64,000 bases of DNA, taken from positions 496,001-560,000 of the forward strand of contig NZ_LYRP01000001.1 in assembly GCF_001655675.1 (NCBI RefSeq). The letters run 5' to 3'. The notes under the pieces were generated by a model. That model was given only the letters and a program-made list of their open reading frames with translations, had not been told where the DNA came from and did no database searches. The stretch is from Mangrovibacter phragmitis. Its GTDB lineage: Bacteria; Pseudomonadota; Gammaproteobacteria; Enterobacterales; Enterobacteriaceae. The first letter of the stretch is position 1; each line of letters begins with the position of its first letter. Positions 23,643-34,387 of this stretch are shown in pieces. The translations under genes were made by a program, and so were the position numbers.

Positions 23643-24505
23643 ATTTTATCCTTACTTAGTCCATAAACAGTCTGACCACGCAGCCAGAACTCACGGCTGA
23701 TATTACTGAAATTCTCAGAATGTCCGGCAAACAACAGTCCTTGTGGTTTTAGCAGTGGTACAAAGCGATGCAGAATATCCTGCTGCGTATTTTTATCGAA
23801 ATAGATCATCACATTACGGCAGAAAATGGCATCAAATGGCCCCGGAACCTGATATTGTTTATCCAGCAGGTTCACGACATTAAACTCAATATAATTTGCC
23901 AGTTCCTGGCGCACCCGGACTAACCCCTGGTGCGGGCCAGTGCCACGCATAAAATAGCGCTGTAATTGCTGTGGTGATAATGTCTTAAGCTCATCCAGCC
24001 GGTAGATGCCTTTACGTGCCTTTTGCAGCACTTCAGTGTCAATATCACTGGCAAAAACTTTCCAGCGCCCAGGAGTCTGGCCCAACACATCAGCCAGAGT
24101 AATAGCAATTGAATAGGGTTCCTCACCTGTTGAAGCGGCGGCGCACCAAATTCGGTATTCACCTGTACGCTTACGTGCATGGTCCGCAAGTATTGGGAAA
24201 TGATGCCCTTCGCGGAAAAACGCAGTCAGGTTTGTGGTGAGCGAATTGATGAACGCCTGCCACTCAGAGGTATTCGGATCCGCCTCAAGCATCCCCAGAT
24301 ACCGGCCAAAATCATCAAGTCCCAGATCACGCAAGCGCCGCACCAGTCGGTTATAGACCATGTCACGTTTGTGCTCTGCCAGCACGATACCTGCCCGCTG
24401 ATAAATAAGCTGGCATATACGACGAAAATGCGCATCTGACAACGTCAGGCGTTGAGCCATCTGTATCAAGGGCGATGGTTGCCCTTTCGGCACAGGTGAG
24501 GTCAT
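23639..24505 (-). CDS. cheR: CheR, receptor methyltransferase
   Basis: S-adenosylmethionine-dependent enzyme that methylates glutamates of the chemoreceptors during adaptation. The 288 residues show the small N-terminal helical domain and the Rossmann domain with [16 protein letters not shown] and [12 protein letters not shown]. It lies 20 bp after tap and overlaps cheB by 4 nt. Confidence 0.97.
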   Translation of the reverse strand: MTSPVPKGQPSPLIQMAQRLTLSDAHFRRICQLIYQRAGIVLAEHKRDMVYNRLVRRLRDLGLDDFGRYLGMLEADPNTSEWQAFINSLTTNLTAFFREGHHFPILADHARKRTGEYRIWCAAASTGEEPYSIAITLADVLGQTPGRWKVFASDIDTEVLQKARKGIYRLDELKTLSPQQLQRYFMRGTGPHQGLVRVRQELANYIEFNVVNLLDKQYQVPGPFDAIFCRNVMIYFDKNTQQDILHRFVPLLKPQGLLFAGHSENFSNISREFWLRGQTVYGLSKDKI

Positions 24506-24525
24506 AGGGCCTTCTTCTATTATTA

Positions 24526-26127
24526 TCAGGGTGAAACCGGCACCACAGAGAGTGCTAAGGTTGCTGACGGTTGCTCCGGTTCTACAGCCGCCAGTTGGAA
24601 CACAGCCATCAACGTATCCAGATTTTCCGCCTGCTGACCCAGACTGCTGGTCAATGAGGAGGAACTCTGCACTAACGCGGCGTTTTGCTGTGTCACTTTA
24701 TCCATTTCAGTGACTGCCTGCGCCACCTGTTCAATACCACGCCGTTGTTCATCAGAGGCAGAAGCGATTTCCCCCATGATGTCATTCACTTGTTGAACTG
24801 AATGAACGATATCGGTCATGGTGCCCGCCGCTGTATCTACCAGAGTGGAGCCGTACTGCACTCGCTCTACTGATTCTTCTATTAACAGCTTAATTTCTTT
24901 GGCAGCCTGAGCACTGCGTTGTGCCAGATTACGCACCTCACCCGCTACAACCGCGAAACCACGGCCTTGTTCACCAGCTCTTGCTGCCTCAACGGCGGCA
25001 TTAAGCGCCAGAATATTAGTCTGAAACGCAATACCATCAATCACACTGGTGATATCGCCAATTTTCTGGGAACTTTCAGCGATATCCTGCATAGTTTTGG
25101 CAACATGGGCTGCCTGATCCCCACCACGGCGAGCAGTTTGCGCGGCCTGGTTTGCCAGCCCTGAAGCCTGCCGGGCATTGTCTGCGTTTTGTCCTACCGT
25201 GGCCGTCAGTTGTTCCATGCTGGCTGCCGTTTGCGCCAGAGCTGAGGCCTGCTGCTCAGTACGTGACGACAAATCATTATTTCCTGCGGCCATATCAATA
25301 ATGGCACTACGCATTTCCTGGCTGCCAGAAACGACCTGGCTCATCGTGTTACGTAGCGCTTGTCTCATCGCATCAAGGCTATGGAAGATTTGCCCAATTT
25401 CGTTACGTCCGGTAGTTGCCATGTCTTCACACAACTTACCGCTGGCGATAGCATCAAAATGACCACGCAACACAGCCAGTGGCATCACCAGTTGGCTACG
25501 CAACCAGTGCAAAGCACCCACAACCAACAGTACTGCCAACAAGGTCACTGCCACAAACACCAGTGCCGACAAGTGGTAATTCTTTAACCCTACAGCCTGT
25601 GTGGCCGAGAGATTGTTGTTAATCTCCTGCTGCCAGACCATAAATTGCTTATCAAACGAAGCCTGAGCTTCTCCCACTGGCGCGGTCAAAAAATCTGACA
25701 ACTGGTTGTTCTCAAGCCAGGTTGCCTGGTGCGCCAGTGCATCACGCCAGGCGATATAGCTTGCTCTGGTCTGTTTTGTGAGACTCGCAATATCGCCGAC
25801 GGACTTCACCGCCAGAAACCCTGCAAATAAGGTGTCCGCTTTTTTTAATTGCTGGCGTGCGGACACCATCAGGCCTTTGATATCTTCCGGCGGGTAACTC
25901 AACGCCGTTAATGTGCCTGCTTTGCCTAACTCTGAACTGGCCTGCAGCAATGCTGCCCGGGTTTGCGCAAGGGAGTCGCGTTGTCGGTTGTTATTTTCAA
26001 CCTTAGTAAAATTCTGGTAATCCCCACGAAACGCCCAAAATGACAAACCATTACTGCCAATCTGTAACACGCCACAGAGAATCAAAATCAAAAAAAGCGT
26101 GGTCGATATACGAATATTACTTAACAT
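24526..26127 (-). CDS. tap: Tap-like methyl-accepting chemotaxis protein
   Basis: Transmembrane chemoreceptor of 533 residues. The N-terminal IRISTTLFLILILCG and the sensor segment HQATWLENNQLSDFLTAP match E. coli Tap, the dipeptide and pyrimidine receptor. Two membrane helices (about residues 6-30 and 188-210) flank the sensor domain, followed by HAMP and the signalling tip [20 protein letters not shown]. As in E. coli Tap, there is no C-terminal NWETF pentapeptide, so adaptation should rely on receptors that have it. It lies between tar and cheR. Confidence 0.93.
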   Translation of the reverse strand: MLSNIRISTTLFLILILCGVLQIGSNGLSFWAFRGDYQNFTKVENNNRQRDSLAQTRAALLQASSELGKAGTLTALSYPPEDIKGLMVSARQQLKKADTLFAGFLAVKSVGDIASLTKQTRASYIAWRDALAHQATWLENNQLSDFLTAPVGEAQASFDKQFMVWQQEINNNLSATQAVGLKNYHLSALVFVAVTLLAVLLVVGALHWLRSQLVMPLAVLRGHFDAIASGKLCEDMATTGRNEIGQIFHSLDAMRQALRNTMSQVVSGSQEMRSAIIDMAAGNNDLSSRTEQQASALAQTAASMEQLTATVGQNADNARQASGLANQAAQTARRGGDQAAHVAKTMQDIAESSQKIGDITSVIDGIAFQTNILALNAAVEAARAGEQGRGFAVVAGEVRNLAQRSAQAAKEIKLLIEESVERVQYGSTLVDTAAGTMTDIVHSVQQVNDIMGEIASASDEQRRGIEQVAQAVTEMDKVTQQNAALVQSSSSLTSSLGQQAENLDTLMAVFQLAAVEPEQPSATLALSVVPVSP

Positions 26128-26179
26128 CCACTCTCCCTTATCCGGCGAAAAGAGCCGGTATTAAACGCTAATTAAACAA

Positions 26180-27862
26180 TCAAAAAGTTTCCCAGTTTTC
26201 ATTATTGACACTATGCTCTTGCTTTTGTGGTAATAATGCTGCTGCTTTTCTGGCCGCAACGACTGATGTGCTGGCAATACTTTGCGTGCCTGTATTGGTG
26301 GTAGTGGTGGCCGCAAGACGAAATGCTGCAACTGCCTTAGCCAATACACTTGCCTGCTCTTCAAGCGCAGCTGCCGCAGTTGCCGACTCCTGTACCAGTG
26401 ATGCGTTCTGTTGTGTCACCCGGTCCATCTCTGATACCGCAAGGGCAACCTGGTCGATGCCACGGCTTTGTTCATCTGACGCCGAGGCTATTTCGCCCAT
26501 AATGTCGGTGACTCGGGTCACGGCACTGACAATTTCGTCCATAGTCTCACCGGCGCTTTCAACCAGTATCGACCCAGTATCAACGCGAGAAACTGAGTCA
26601 TCGATAAGTGACTTAATCTCTTTAGCGGCCTGGGCACTGCGTTGTGCCAGATTACGAACTTCCCCGGCAACTACAGCAAAACCACGGCCCTGCTCACCTG
26701 CTCTGGCGGCTTCAACAGCAGCATTCAGCGCCAGAATATTGGTCTGAAACGCAATACCATCAATGACACTGGTAATATCGGCAATTTTGCGTGAACTGGT
26801 CGAGATGTCCTGCATAGTCGAGACAACATTTGCCACCACTTTTCCGCCCTTCTGTGCGGTCTCTGATGCATTGAGAGCAAGCTGCGACGCCTGACGCGCA
26901 TTTTCCGCGTTCTGTTTTACAGTCGCAGTCAGCTCTTCCATACTGGCAGCCGTCTCTTCAAGTGCGGACGCCTGTTGCTCTGTGCGGGAAGACAAATCCG
27001 TATTACCCGCGGCTATTTCAGACGTTCCGGCGTAAATAGCATCAGACCCATGGCGTACTGTTGTCACCGTACCAATCAGCTCCGTTTGCATATGCCGTAC
27101 CGTGTCAGTCAGTTGGGTTATCTCATTACGGCCCGCCACAATAATTTGCGTGGTCAGATTTCCCTGGGCAATTTCACGAATATGTTCAATTACCCGGCTG
27201 AGCGGTTGTAACAAGATTCGGCGGATACCGAACCACACCATAATAATCACGGCTATCAGCAGTACTGCCAGTGCTACCATTTGCCATTTCGCAAATAAAT
27301 AATTCGACTGTCCCTGCTCCCAGGCACTCTGATACAGGCGGTCATTTTCATTGACATACTGGCGGTACGCTTTTTCCATCGCATTCTGGAAACCCTGGGT
27401 GGGTTGTGCGAAATAGGCATCCATACGCCCATTTTGTAAATCATCCACCAGTTCGACCAGCGCCTGGTGATACTGGCGATATGTCTCATCCACACTCACC
27501 ACAGCTTTATCAACATCAGGAGAGATGCTGCCAACGTTTTTAAATGCCGCATAGTGAGCCTCAACCTGGGCCAGGGACTGTTTGGCACTTTCCAGTAAGG
27601 CGTTTTTTGCACTGCTTTGCTGATTGTTGGGATCCATCATCATGCGAGCAGACGAACGGCTCAGGTTAATGCGCGTTTGCAGCATTAATACCCACGCCTC
27701 ATTGAGTTCAGATTGCTGCTGGCGTAGCGCCCGGTATGTTGCAAAATCGTCCTGGTTATTTTTTAAAGCTGAAAAGAAGAAGCCACCGGAGATGAACTGC
27801 AGGCAGGCAAATATGCCCAGAACAGCCATCAGCAAAGTGACAATACGCATCCGGTTAAACAT
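26180..27862 (-). CDS. tar: Tar-like methyl-accepting chemotaxis protein
   Basis: Chemoreceptor of 560 residues that ends in NWETF, the docking site for CheR and CheB. The sensor domain carries [19 protein letters not shown], matching the arginine-bearing aspartate-binding helix of Tar, and [13 protein letters not shown] on the opposing helix. HAMP and signalling tip are complete. The position matches E. coli tar, but cheW is separated from it by a divergent transporter gene. A perfect sigma-28 promoter lies 35 bp upstream of the start. Ligand (aspartate, perhaps maltose) is inferred. Confidence 0.9.
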   Translation of the reverse strand: MFNRMRIVTLLMAVLGIFACLQFISGGFFFSALKNNQDDFATYRALRQQQSELNEAWVLMLQTRINLSRSSARMMMDPNNQQSSAKNALLESAKQSLAQVEAHYAAFKNVGSISPDVDKAVVSVDETYRQYHQALVELVDDLQNGRMDAYFAQPTQGFQNAMEKAYRQYVNENDRLYQSAWEQGQSNYLFAKWQMVALAVLLIAVIIMVWFGIRRILLQPLSRVIEHIREIAQGNLTTQIIVAGRNEITQLTDTVRHMQTELIGTVTTVRHGSDAIYAGTSEIAAGNTDLSSRTEQQASALEETAASMEELTATVKQNAENARQASQLALNASETAQKGGKVVANVVSTMQDISTSSRKIADITSVIDGIAFQTNILALNAAVEAARAGEQGRGFAVVAGEVRNLAQRSAQAAKEIKSLIDDSVSRVDTGSILVESAGETMDEIVSAVTRVTDIMGEIASASDEQSRGIDQVALAVSEMDRVTQQNASLVQESATAAAALEEQASVLAKAVAAFRLAATTTTNTGTQSIASTSVVAARKAAALLPQKQEHSVNNENWETF

Positions 27863-27897
27863 AAAGCAAACACCCTTTTACATTCTTGTTAAGGGGG

Positions 27898-27924
27898 TTA
27901 TCGGCAATGGTTGCGGGAACTTTA
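27898..27924 (-). promoter_or_regulatory. Sigma-28 (FliA) promoter for tar-tap-cheRBYZ
   Basis: On the minus strand TAAA, exactly 15 bases, then GCCGATAA: a full match to the FliA consensus. It lies 35-62 bp before the tar ATG. Confidence 0.92.
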
Positions 27925-28186
27925 CGTTAGGGAACAGGTAAAAATACGCTATCAGTGTGTACAGACAACGGCTTAGTTGACATTGCTTATCCAGGCATTT
28001 CTCCAGGCTGCCCCCCGCTTTACAGAGAATTTTCGCCCTTCGCTTACAAAAAGAACAAAACGTAAAAATATGTTGTATAAGTGAGCCTTATACTTCAATT
28101 TATAGCACTGAAGCAGCATGATTGATTATAAAAACGACAAAAAGTCAGCATGTTGTATTATTGTTAAATATGATGGGGTAAATTTC

Positions 28187-29464
28187 GTGGCAAGTAGTAA
28201 CAAACTGACAATGTTTATTGTCCTGTTTATGATTGCGGGCATCCTGTGCGGTGCGGCAGTTCATGAATATGCTTCAACTGACAGCATTACCGCCTGGGCA
28301 ACTAATATCACTCTGTTTACCGACATTTTTCTGCGGCTGATAAAAATGGTGATAGCACCATTAGTGTTCAGCACATTAACGGTGGGCATTATGCGTATGG
28401 GGGAAACCTCTACTATCAGCCGGGTGGGCAGTAAAGCTATGGTGTGGTTTATCTCATCATCTGTGCTATCCATTCTGGTTGGGTTACTCGTAGTCTCTCT
28501 TGAGCACCCAGGGCGGGGGCTCAACCTGACAGTTCCAGCCGGTAGCGTAGAAACAGGCCTCGCAGTCAGTGGCATGAGTCTGAAGAACTTTATTGCACAT
28601 TCCATTCCTACCAGTATTGCCGATGCCATGTCCCATAATGAGATCCTGCAAATTGTCGTGTTTTCGATGTTTTTTGGGATTGCCGGCGCGTCATTAGGTG
28701 AGAAATTTAACGCACCACTGGTTGCTGCTCTGGATGTCGTTTCCCACATAATGCTGAAAGTGACGGGTTATGTAATGCTGGTCGCCCCACTGGCAATTTT
28801 TGCAGCTATTTCCAGTGTTGTGGCAACTCAGGGTCTTGGTATTCTGCTGAACTATGCTTCTTTTATTGGCGGGTATTATGTCGCTATATTACTGACCTGC
28901 CTGGTATTGCTGGGCGTCGGGTATATGGTGCTGAAAAAATCCACCTTTACTCTGCTGAGTATGCTGAAAGACCCCGTTCTGGTGGCTTTCACCACCAGCA
29001 GTTCCGAAGCCGCCTACCCTAAAACGCTGGATGTGCTGACACGTTTTGGTTGCTCACGTAGCATCGCTTCATTTGTTCTGCCTATCGGTTATTCATTTAA
29101 CCTGGTCGGCTCTATGGTGTACTGCTCGTTTGCATCAATGTTTATTGCTCAGGCGTATAACATCCACCTCACTTTTTCAGAAATTGTGGTACTGATGCTG
29201 ACCCTGATGCTGGCTTCGAAAGGGATTGCCGGGGTTCCCCGCTCTGCGCTGGTTGTACTGGCCGCAACCATTCCCAGCTTTAATATTCCGGTCGCCGGTA
29301 TTTTGCTGTTAATGGGTATTGATCATTTCCTTGATATGGGCCGCTCCGCCATCAACGTATTAGGGAACGGCATTGCCACGGCAATGCTGTCCAAAAACGA
29401 AGGTGAACTGGATGCCGCTGTGGCGAACACTACCACGGAGCAGGAAACTCAGGTTGAAGCCTGA
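28187..29464 (+). CDS. Dicarboxylate/amino acid:cation symporter (DAACS family)
   Basis: Secondary transporter of about 425 residues related to GltP/DctA (SLC1 fold). Signatures are FLRLIKMVIAPLVFSTL, the HP1-type serine-rich segment AFTTSSSEAAYPKTL, FNLVGSMVY and the C-terminal DHFLDMGRSAINVLGN. I prefer the GTG at 28187, which has GGGG eight bases upstream and leads directly into the first helix; an upstream ATG at 28118 adds 23 residues of unlikely leader and has a poor ribosome-binding site. It lies on the opposite strand between tar and cheW. Substrate (aspartate, glutamate or C4-dicarboxylate) is inferred. Confidence 0.85.
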   Translation: MASSNKLTMFIVLFMIAGILCGAAVHEYASTDSITAWATNITLFTDIFLRLIKMVIAPLVFSTLTVGIMRMGETSTISRVGSKAMVWFISSSVLSILVGLLVVSLEHPGRGLNLTVPAGSVETGLAVSGMSLKNFIAHSIPTSIADAMSHNEILQIVVFSMFFGIAGASLGEKFNAPLVAALDVVSHIMLKVTGYVMLVAPLAIFAAISSVVATQGLGILLNYASFIGGYYVAILLTCLVLLGVGYMVLKKSTFTLLSMLKDPVLVAFTTSSSEAAYPKTLDVLTRFGCSRSIASFVLPIGYSFNLVGSMVYCSFASMFIAQAYNIHLTFSEIVVLMLTLMLASKGIAGVPRSALVVLAATIPSFNIPVAGILLLMGIDHFLDMGRSAINVLGNGIATAMLSKNEGELDAAVANTTTEQETQVEA

Positions 29465-29485
29465 CAGTAAACACAAATGATAAAG

Positions 29486-29506
29486 GGCCGCAATGCGGCC
29501 TTTTTT
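29486..29506 (+). terminator. Symporter gene terminator
   Basis: GGCCGC/GCGGCC stem with an AAT loop followed by six Ts, 20 bp after the symporter stop. Confidence 0.9.
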
Positions 29507-29646
29507 ATTGATGAAAAAGAAGGATAAAACGTGGTATTTCCTTCTTTTCAGTTAGCAGCCGAAATTCAATGAATTGATTTTCTATATTTTTTGGGTGGCA
29601 TCCTCTCGTCTCGCGCGAACATGAGGTAGATAAATAGCCAGCCCAT

Positions 29647-29682
29647 AAAAAACAAGCCCCCCGCACAAAAGCGCGGAGGGCT
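29647..29682 (-). terminator. cheW operon terminator
   Basis: AGCCCCCCGC (29655-29664) pairs with GCGGAGGGCT (29673-29682), with TGTTTTTT following on the minus strand. It closes motAB-cheAW about 30 bp after cheW. Confidence 0.85.
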
Positions 29683-29709
29683 ATGCAGACAACCTTGCTC
29701 TGGGTGTTA

Positions 29710-30213
29710 TCAGGCAACCCGGGCGGCAGCGTTATCCAGCAGCGCCATTTCTTCGCTGTTAAGCAGTTTTTCGATATTTACCAGAATCAGCATACGCTCA
29801 CCAACCGCGCCCAGACCGGTAAGATATTCGGTTGATAAGGTCACAGCGAATTCAGGTGCCGGGCGAATTTGGTCTGATGTCAGTGACAACACATCAGAAA
29901 CACCATCCACCACAATACCCACCACGCGTTGCCCCAGTGTCAGAACAATAACGACGGTATTTTCGTTGTAAACAACATCAGATTTAGCGAATTTGATCCT
30001 CAGGTCAACGATAGGGACAATTACACCCCGCAGGTTGGTTACCCCTTTGATGAACGGTGGTGTATTCGCGATACGGGTTACCTGGTCATAACCACGGATT
30101 TCCTGGACTTTCAGAATATCAATGCCGTATTCTTCATCACCCAGGGTGAAAACCAGGAATTCCTGCCCCGACGCCTCGCCATCCAGGTTTGTGACATTAT
30201 TTGTTTCGGCCAT
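29710..30213 (-). CDS. cheW: CheW, receptor-kinase coupling protein
   Basis: Adaptor that links chemoreceptors to CheA in the signalling array. The 167 residues match E. coli CheW, with [28 protein letters not shown] and the C-terminal [10 protein letters not shown]. It has an AAGG ribosome-binding site and lies 29 bp after cheA. Unlike E. coli, the next gene downstream is not tar but the tail of an opposite-strand transporter. Confidence 0.97.
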   Translation of the reverse strand: MAETNNVTNLDGEASGQEFLVFTLGDEEYGIDILKVQEIRGYDQVTRIANTPPFIKGVTNLRGVIVPIVDLRIKFAKSDVVYNENTVVIVLTLGQRVVGIVVDGVSDVLSLTSDQIRPAPEFAVTLSTEYLTGLGAVGERMLILVNIEKLLNSEEMALLDNAAARVA

Positions 30214-30242
30214 GTTGTTACCTTTATCTAATCCAGTGGAAA

Positions 30243-32270
30243 TCAGGCGGCAGTTTGCGCCACACGTTGTTCACGGTTTAAACCTTGCAGCGCTGATACA
30301 TCAACAATCAACGCTACGCTGCCATCACCAAGAATTGTCGCTGCGGAAATACCCGGAACTTTGCGGTAGTTACTTTCAAGGTTTTTCACCACAACCTGGT
30401 GCTGACCAATCAGTTGATCCACCAACAAGGCATAACGGCGACCTGCACTCTGCAGAATAACGACGATGCCTTCTGTTGCTTCCGTTTTCGCGCCATCAAC
30501 TTCAAAAATTTTCCATAATTCAACTAATGGTAAATATTCACCGCGCACTTCCAGCACCCGCTCACCACCAGCAAGAGGATAAAGGTCTTCTTCTCGTGGC
30601 TGGAGAGACTCCATTACTGCATTAAGCGGCAGAATAAAGACTTCTCCACTAACCTTAACGGACATACCATCAAGGATAGCCAGTGTCAGTGGCAGTAAAA
30701 TACGAATTGTCGTTCCGGAGCCCTGTTTGGACGCGATTTCAACATGCCCCCCCATCTCCTGGATGTTCCGCTTCACAACATCCATTCCGACACCACGGCC
30801 AGATACATCAGTAACCTGTTCAGCGGTAGAGAAGCCAGGTGCAAAGATGAGCATACCCACTTCATCATCGGTCATATTATCGTGAACAGGTAACCCCGAA
30901 GATGCCGCTTTCGCCAAAATACGTTCACGGTTAAGGCCAGCGCCATCATCAGTGACTTCAATACAAATATTGCCGCCCTGATGTTCCGCAGATAACAACA
31001 AGTTACCCACCACAGGCTTACCTGCCGCCACACGTTTTTCAGGTGACTCAATGCCGTGGTCAAGGCTATTACGCACAAGGTGAGTTAATGGGTCGATAAT
31101 GCGTTCAATCAGGCTCTTATCCAGTTCAGTTGAACTACCAGAGAGTGTCAGCTCAACTTGTTTACCCAGCTTGCCGGCCAGGTCGCGAACCAGGCGAGGG
31201 AAACGGCTGAATACATATTCCATCGGCATCATACGAATGGACATGACGGATTCCTGCAGATCACGCGCATTACGTTGCAACTGACTCATGCTGGTTATCA
31301 AATCACCATGGATAACCGGGTCAAGCTCATTAGAACGCTGAGCCAGCATAGATTGCGTGATGACCAGTTCGCCAACCAGGTTAATTAACTGGTCCACTTT
31401 TTCTACCGCAACACGAATACTGCTATTTTCACCGCGTGAGGCTGGTTTTGCACCTGATTCAGCTTTCGCCGCGGCACGAGGCGCAGCAGCTTTCGGAGCT
31501 TCTACCGGTTTAGCGACTGGAGCCACAGGGGCTGGAGACGGTACGGCAGACTCTTCTGTAGCAACAGATTCATCCCCAGAGGAGGACTCCACTTTAATCT
31601 GGTCGGTATCAATCACAAAGCACAGCACGGCAACGATGTCGTCTTCGCTGGCTGTGGTATCCAGTACCACATCCAGCACATCGCCTCGCTGCTCGCTGTG
31701 CACCACAGTCCCCAGATTTCCCAGTTCCTCAAGCAGCAACTCATGTTCTTTTTCTTTCAATTTGCTCAGAACAATGTGAAGACCAGCCGGTTTGCCAACT
31801 GCAGGCGCACTTTCAACTGGCTGCTCAGAAGCGACTTCAACAGATGCGGCAGGACTCGCTGCCGGGGAGGACTGACCTTTAGCTTCCAGCGCCAACTGAC
31901 GTAATGCCTGACAGATATACTCGAACGAGGCGGCATCAGGCTCCTGGGAACTTTTATAAGCGTCAAGCTGTTCCTGCATAATATCTTTGGTTTCCAAAAA
32001 CAGGTTGATGATATCGGTGGAGAGTTGCATCTCACCACGTCTCGCGTCGTCCAGCAGGTTTTCCATTAAGTGGGTCGTTTCCTGCAGGATTTTGAAGCCA
32101 AATGTTCCTGCGCCCCCTTTAATAGAGTGTGCTGCCCTGAATATGGCATTGAGCTGTTCGGAGTCCGGCGCCTCAGGCGACAACCCTAATAAGTGCTGCT
32201 CCATATCCGCCAGTAACTCATCGGCTTCATCGAAAAATGTTTGATAAAAATCGCTGATATCCATACTCAC
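30243..32270 (-). CDS. cheA: CheA, chemotaxis histidine kinase
   Basis: Central kinase of chemotaxis, which phosphorylates CheY and CheB. The 675 residues (E. coli 654) have the P1 domain with His48 in [12 protein letters not shown], the P2 CheY-binding domain, a long Ala/Pro/Val-rich linker (about residues 225-275) that accounts for the extra length, dimerisation and ATPase domains ([27 protein letters not shown]) and a C-terminal CheW-like domain. It is spaced 4 bp from motB. Confidence 0.97.
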   Translation of the reverse strand: MSMDISDFYQTFFDEADELLADMEQHLLGLSPEAPDSEQLNAIFRAAHSIKGGAGTFGFKILQETTHLMENLLDDARRGEMQLSTDIINLFLETKDIMQEQLDAYKSSQEPDAASFEYICQALRQLALEAKGQSSPAASPAASVEVASEQPVESAPAVGKPAGLHIVLSKLKEKEHELLLEELGNLGTVVHSEQRGDVLDVVLDTTASEDDIVAVLCFVIDTDQIKVESSSGDESVATEESAVPSPAPVAPVAKPVEAPKAAAPRAAAKAESGAKPASRGENSSIRVAVEKVDQLINLVGELVITQSMLAQRSNELDPVIHGDLITSMSQLQRNARDLQESVMSIRMMPMEYVFSRFPRLVRDLAGKLGKQVELTLSGSSTELDKSLIERIIDPLTHLVRNSLDHGIESPEKRVAAGKPVVGNLLLSAEHQGGNICIEVTDDGAGLNRERILAKAASSGLPVHDNMTDDEVGMLIFAPGFSTAEQVTDVSGRGVGMDVVKRNIQEMGGHVEIASKQGSGTTIRILLPLTLAILDGMSVKVSGEVFILPLNAVMESLQPREEDLYPLAGGERVLEVRGEYLPLVELWKIFEVDGAKTEATEGIVVILQSAGRRYALLVDQLIGQHQVVVKNLESNYRKVPGISAATILGDGSVALIVDVSALQGLNREQRVAQTAA

Positions 32271-32274
32271 GCTA

Positions 32275-33387
32275 TCACCTCGTACCTGATTGTGGTGGTA
32301 TTGAGTTCGCTGCAGGAACCGCCGTTGTTGGGCCGGTTGCCGCCGGTTTCGGGGCCTGCCCCGATGCCACAGGTTGCGTTGCCGCTCCTTGTGGCGAAGC
32401 GCTTCCCTGTGCGCCAGTTGGCGCTACAGGTGTTGCTCCACCCGGTGTTGATGGCGCAGCATGTTGTGATGCCGGGCCAACCGCTGGCGTTGCCTGTCCT
32501 TGTGGCGACGTTTCCTGCTGTTTCAGAACACTTACTGGCGCATTCTGGCTCTCAGCGTTCTCATGAAGAATCGCCTGCTCAGTCTGTTTATTCAGAACTA
32601 ACAAGCTGATTCGACGATTCATTGCATCCCCCGCGGTGCTGCCAGGCAAACGCATTGTTGCTGCCATACCCACCACACGTAAAACCTTACCTTCATCCAA
32701 ACCGCCTACAACCAATTCACGCCGGGATGCATTGGCGCGGTCGGCAGAAAGCTCCCAGTTACTGTATCCCCGTTCCCCCTGCGCATACGGAATATCGTCG
32801 GTGTGCCCGGAAATACTAATTTTGTTCGGTATTGAATTCAGAATTGGGGCAATACCACGTAAAATATCACGCATATAAGGCTCCACTTCCGCACTACCCC
32901 GTTTAAACATCGGCCGGTTCTGGCTGTCGATAATCTGAATTCGCAAGCCTTCCTGCACTAAATCAATCTTCAAATGTGGGCGCATTGCTTTGAGTTTTGG
33001 ATCAGCATCAATCAGTTGATCCAAATCGCCTTTCAGCTTCAACAGACGGCTACGCTCCATCCTGTTTTTCAGTTCATCAATTTTTGGTTCTTTTTTTACT
33101 TCACCCTGCTTTTGGGTAACATCATCACCGCCACCGGGAATCGGACTCGAGCTGTCGGCGATACGTTGACCTCCCGTAATCGCCTGAGCCAGCGGTGTTC
33201 TAAAATATTCGGCAATTTGCGTCAGCTCTTTAGGGCTGGATATTGATATCAGCCACATAACCAGAAAAAATGCCATCATGGCGGTCATGAAATCGGCGTA
33301 AGCAATCTTCCATGAGCCATGAGCGCCTTCATGACCTTTATGTTTTCGCTTCTTAACGATAACAATAGGATGCTTATCATGCTTCAT
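32275..33387 (-). CDS. motB: MotB, flagellar stator protein (long C-terminal tail)
   Basis: Stator subunit that forms the proton channel with MotA and anchors it to peptidoglycan. Asp32, the proton-binding residue, is in [18 protein letters not shown]. The OmpA-like peptidoglycan-binding domain ([13 protein letters not shown]...NWELSADRA) is complete. At 370 residues it is about 60 longer than E. coli MotB. The excess is a low-complexity tail rich in Pro, Ala, Thr and Gln after residue 290. The ATG overlaps the motA stop by 4 nt. Confidence 0.96.
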   Translation of the reverse strand: MKHDKHPIVIVKKRKHKGHEGAHGSWKIAYADFMTAMMAFFLVMWLISISSPKELTQIAEYFRTPLAQAITGGQRIADSSSPIPGGGDDVTQKQGEVKKEPKIDELKNRMERSRLLKLKGDLDQLIDADPKLKAMRPHLKIDLVQEGLRIQIIDSQNRPMFKRGSAEVEPYMRDILRGIAPILNSIPNKISISGHTDDIPYAQGERGYSNWELSADRANASRRELVVGGLDEGKVLRVVGMAATMRLPGSTAGDAMNRRISLLVLNKQTEQAILHENAESQNAPVSVLKQQETSPQGQATPAVGPASQHAAPSTPGGATPVAPTGAQGSASPQGAATQPVASGQAPKPAATGPTTAVPAANSIPPQSGTR

Positions 33388-34271
33388 GCGTCTTCAGTCG
33401 CTTTTTGTTGGTTAGGTGAACGCACTGCACGCATATGTTCATCCAGTTCAACAAAGGATGGTCGCTCAGTGGAGTAGAGTGTTTTACGCCCAAACTCCAC
33501 CGCAATAGGCGGCGCGTAACCATTGAGGCTGGATAACAATGTCACTTTGACGCATTGCAGCATTTTTGTTGTTTCAGCACTGCGCTGACGTAATACACTC
33601 GCCAGAGGCGAGATAAACCCATAAGCCAGCAAAATCCCAAGAAACGTCCCTACCATCGCGTGGGCTATCAAAGCCCCAAGTTCCGCAGCGGGCCTGTCAG
33701 CCGAAGCCAGAGCATGCACCACTCCCATCACTGCCGCGACAATACCAAAAGCAGGAAAGGAGTCGCCCATTGCTGCAATACTGCCTGCAGGAACTTCACT
33801 TTCTTGCTCATGCGTTTCGATTTCCTCATCCATCAATGCCTCTATTTCAAAGGTATTCATGTTGCCGCTGATGATTAGCCGGAGGTAATCGACAATGAAA
33901 TCTAACATGACAGGGTCAGCGAGAATCCGTGGATAACTGGCAAAAATCTCGCTCTCTTTGGGGTTTTCAATATCACGTTCCAGAGAAAACATACCCTGTT
34001 GACGCGATTTCGCCATCAGCCGGTACAGCAGTGCCAGCAGATCCATATACATGCTTTTGGTGTATTTTGAACGGCGGAACAGGACAGGCAGTGCTTTTAA
34101 AGTGCCTTTGATTGCTTTACCGTTGTTGCCGACAATGAATGCACCTACCCCGGCCCCACCAATAATAATAAACTCAGAGGGCTGGTATAGTGCGCCAAGG
34201 TGCCCACCCGTCATGGCGTATCCTCCAAAGACGGTAGCAAGCACAACAATATAACCGAGTAAAATTAGCAC
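33384..34271 (-). CDS. motA: MotA, flagellar stator protein
   Basis: Four-helix membrane protein that forms the proton channel with MotB and contacts FliG through its cytoplasmic loop. The 295 residues match E. coli, with [16 protein letters not shown], the charged loop [16 protein letters not shown] and [20 protein letters not shown]. The start is GTG at 34271 with AAGGTGA upstream; E. coli motA also uses GTG. It heads motA-motB-cheA-cheW. Confidence 0.97.
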   Translation of the reverse strand: MLILLGYIVVLATVFGGYAMTGGHLGALYQPSEFIIIGGAGVGAFIVGNNGKAIKGTLKALPVLFRRSKYTKSMYMDLLALLYRLMAKSRQQGMFSLERDIENPKESEIFASYPRILADPVMLDFIVDYLRLIISGNMNTFEIEALMDEEIETHEQESEVPAGSIAAMGDSFPAFGIVAAVMGVVHALASADRPAAELGALIAHAMVGTFLGILLAYGFISPLASVLRQRSAETTKMLQCVKVTLLSSLNGYAPPIAVEFGRKTLYSTERPSFVELDEHMRAVRSPNQQKATEDA

Positions 34272-34333
34272 GACATCACCTTTCCGCTGTGTTAAAAGTC
34301 AAGGATAACAGTAGGTTACGTTGCATTCAGGGT

Positions 34334-34367
34334 AAAAAAAAGCAGCGGCACTTTCGTGTCCGCTGCT
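34334..34367 (-). terminator. flhDC terminator
   Basis: AGCAGCGG pairs with CCGCTGCT (outer stem, 34341-34367), with CAC/GTG closing the loop, then eight Ts on the minus strand. It sits between flhC and motA, 20 bp past flhC. Confidence 0.88.
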
Positions 34368-34387
34368 GGATTTACGAGCCTGTTACG

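Noticed and set aside
28118-28186. Longer N-terminus for the DAACS symporter from the ATG at 28118
   Set aside because: The additional 23 residues are not leader-like, and the ribosome-binding site is weak. The GTG at 28187 has a better site and fits the family. It cannot be excluded.
29505-29717. 70-codon minus-strand frame after cheW
   Set aside because: It covers two terminators and overlaps the end of cheW; composition is not protein-like.
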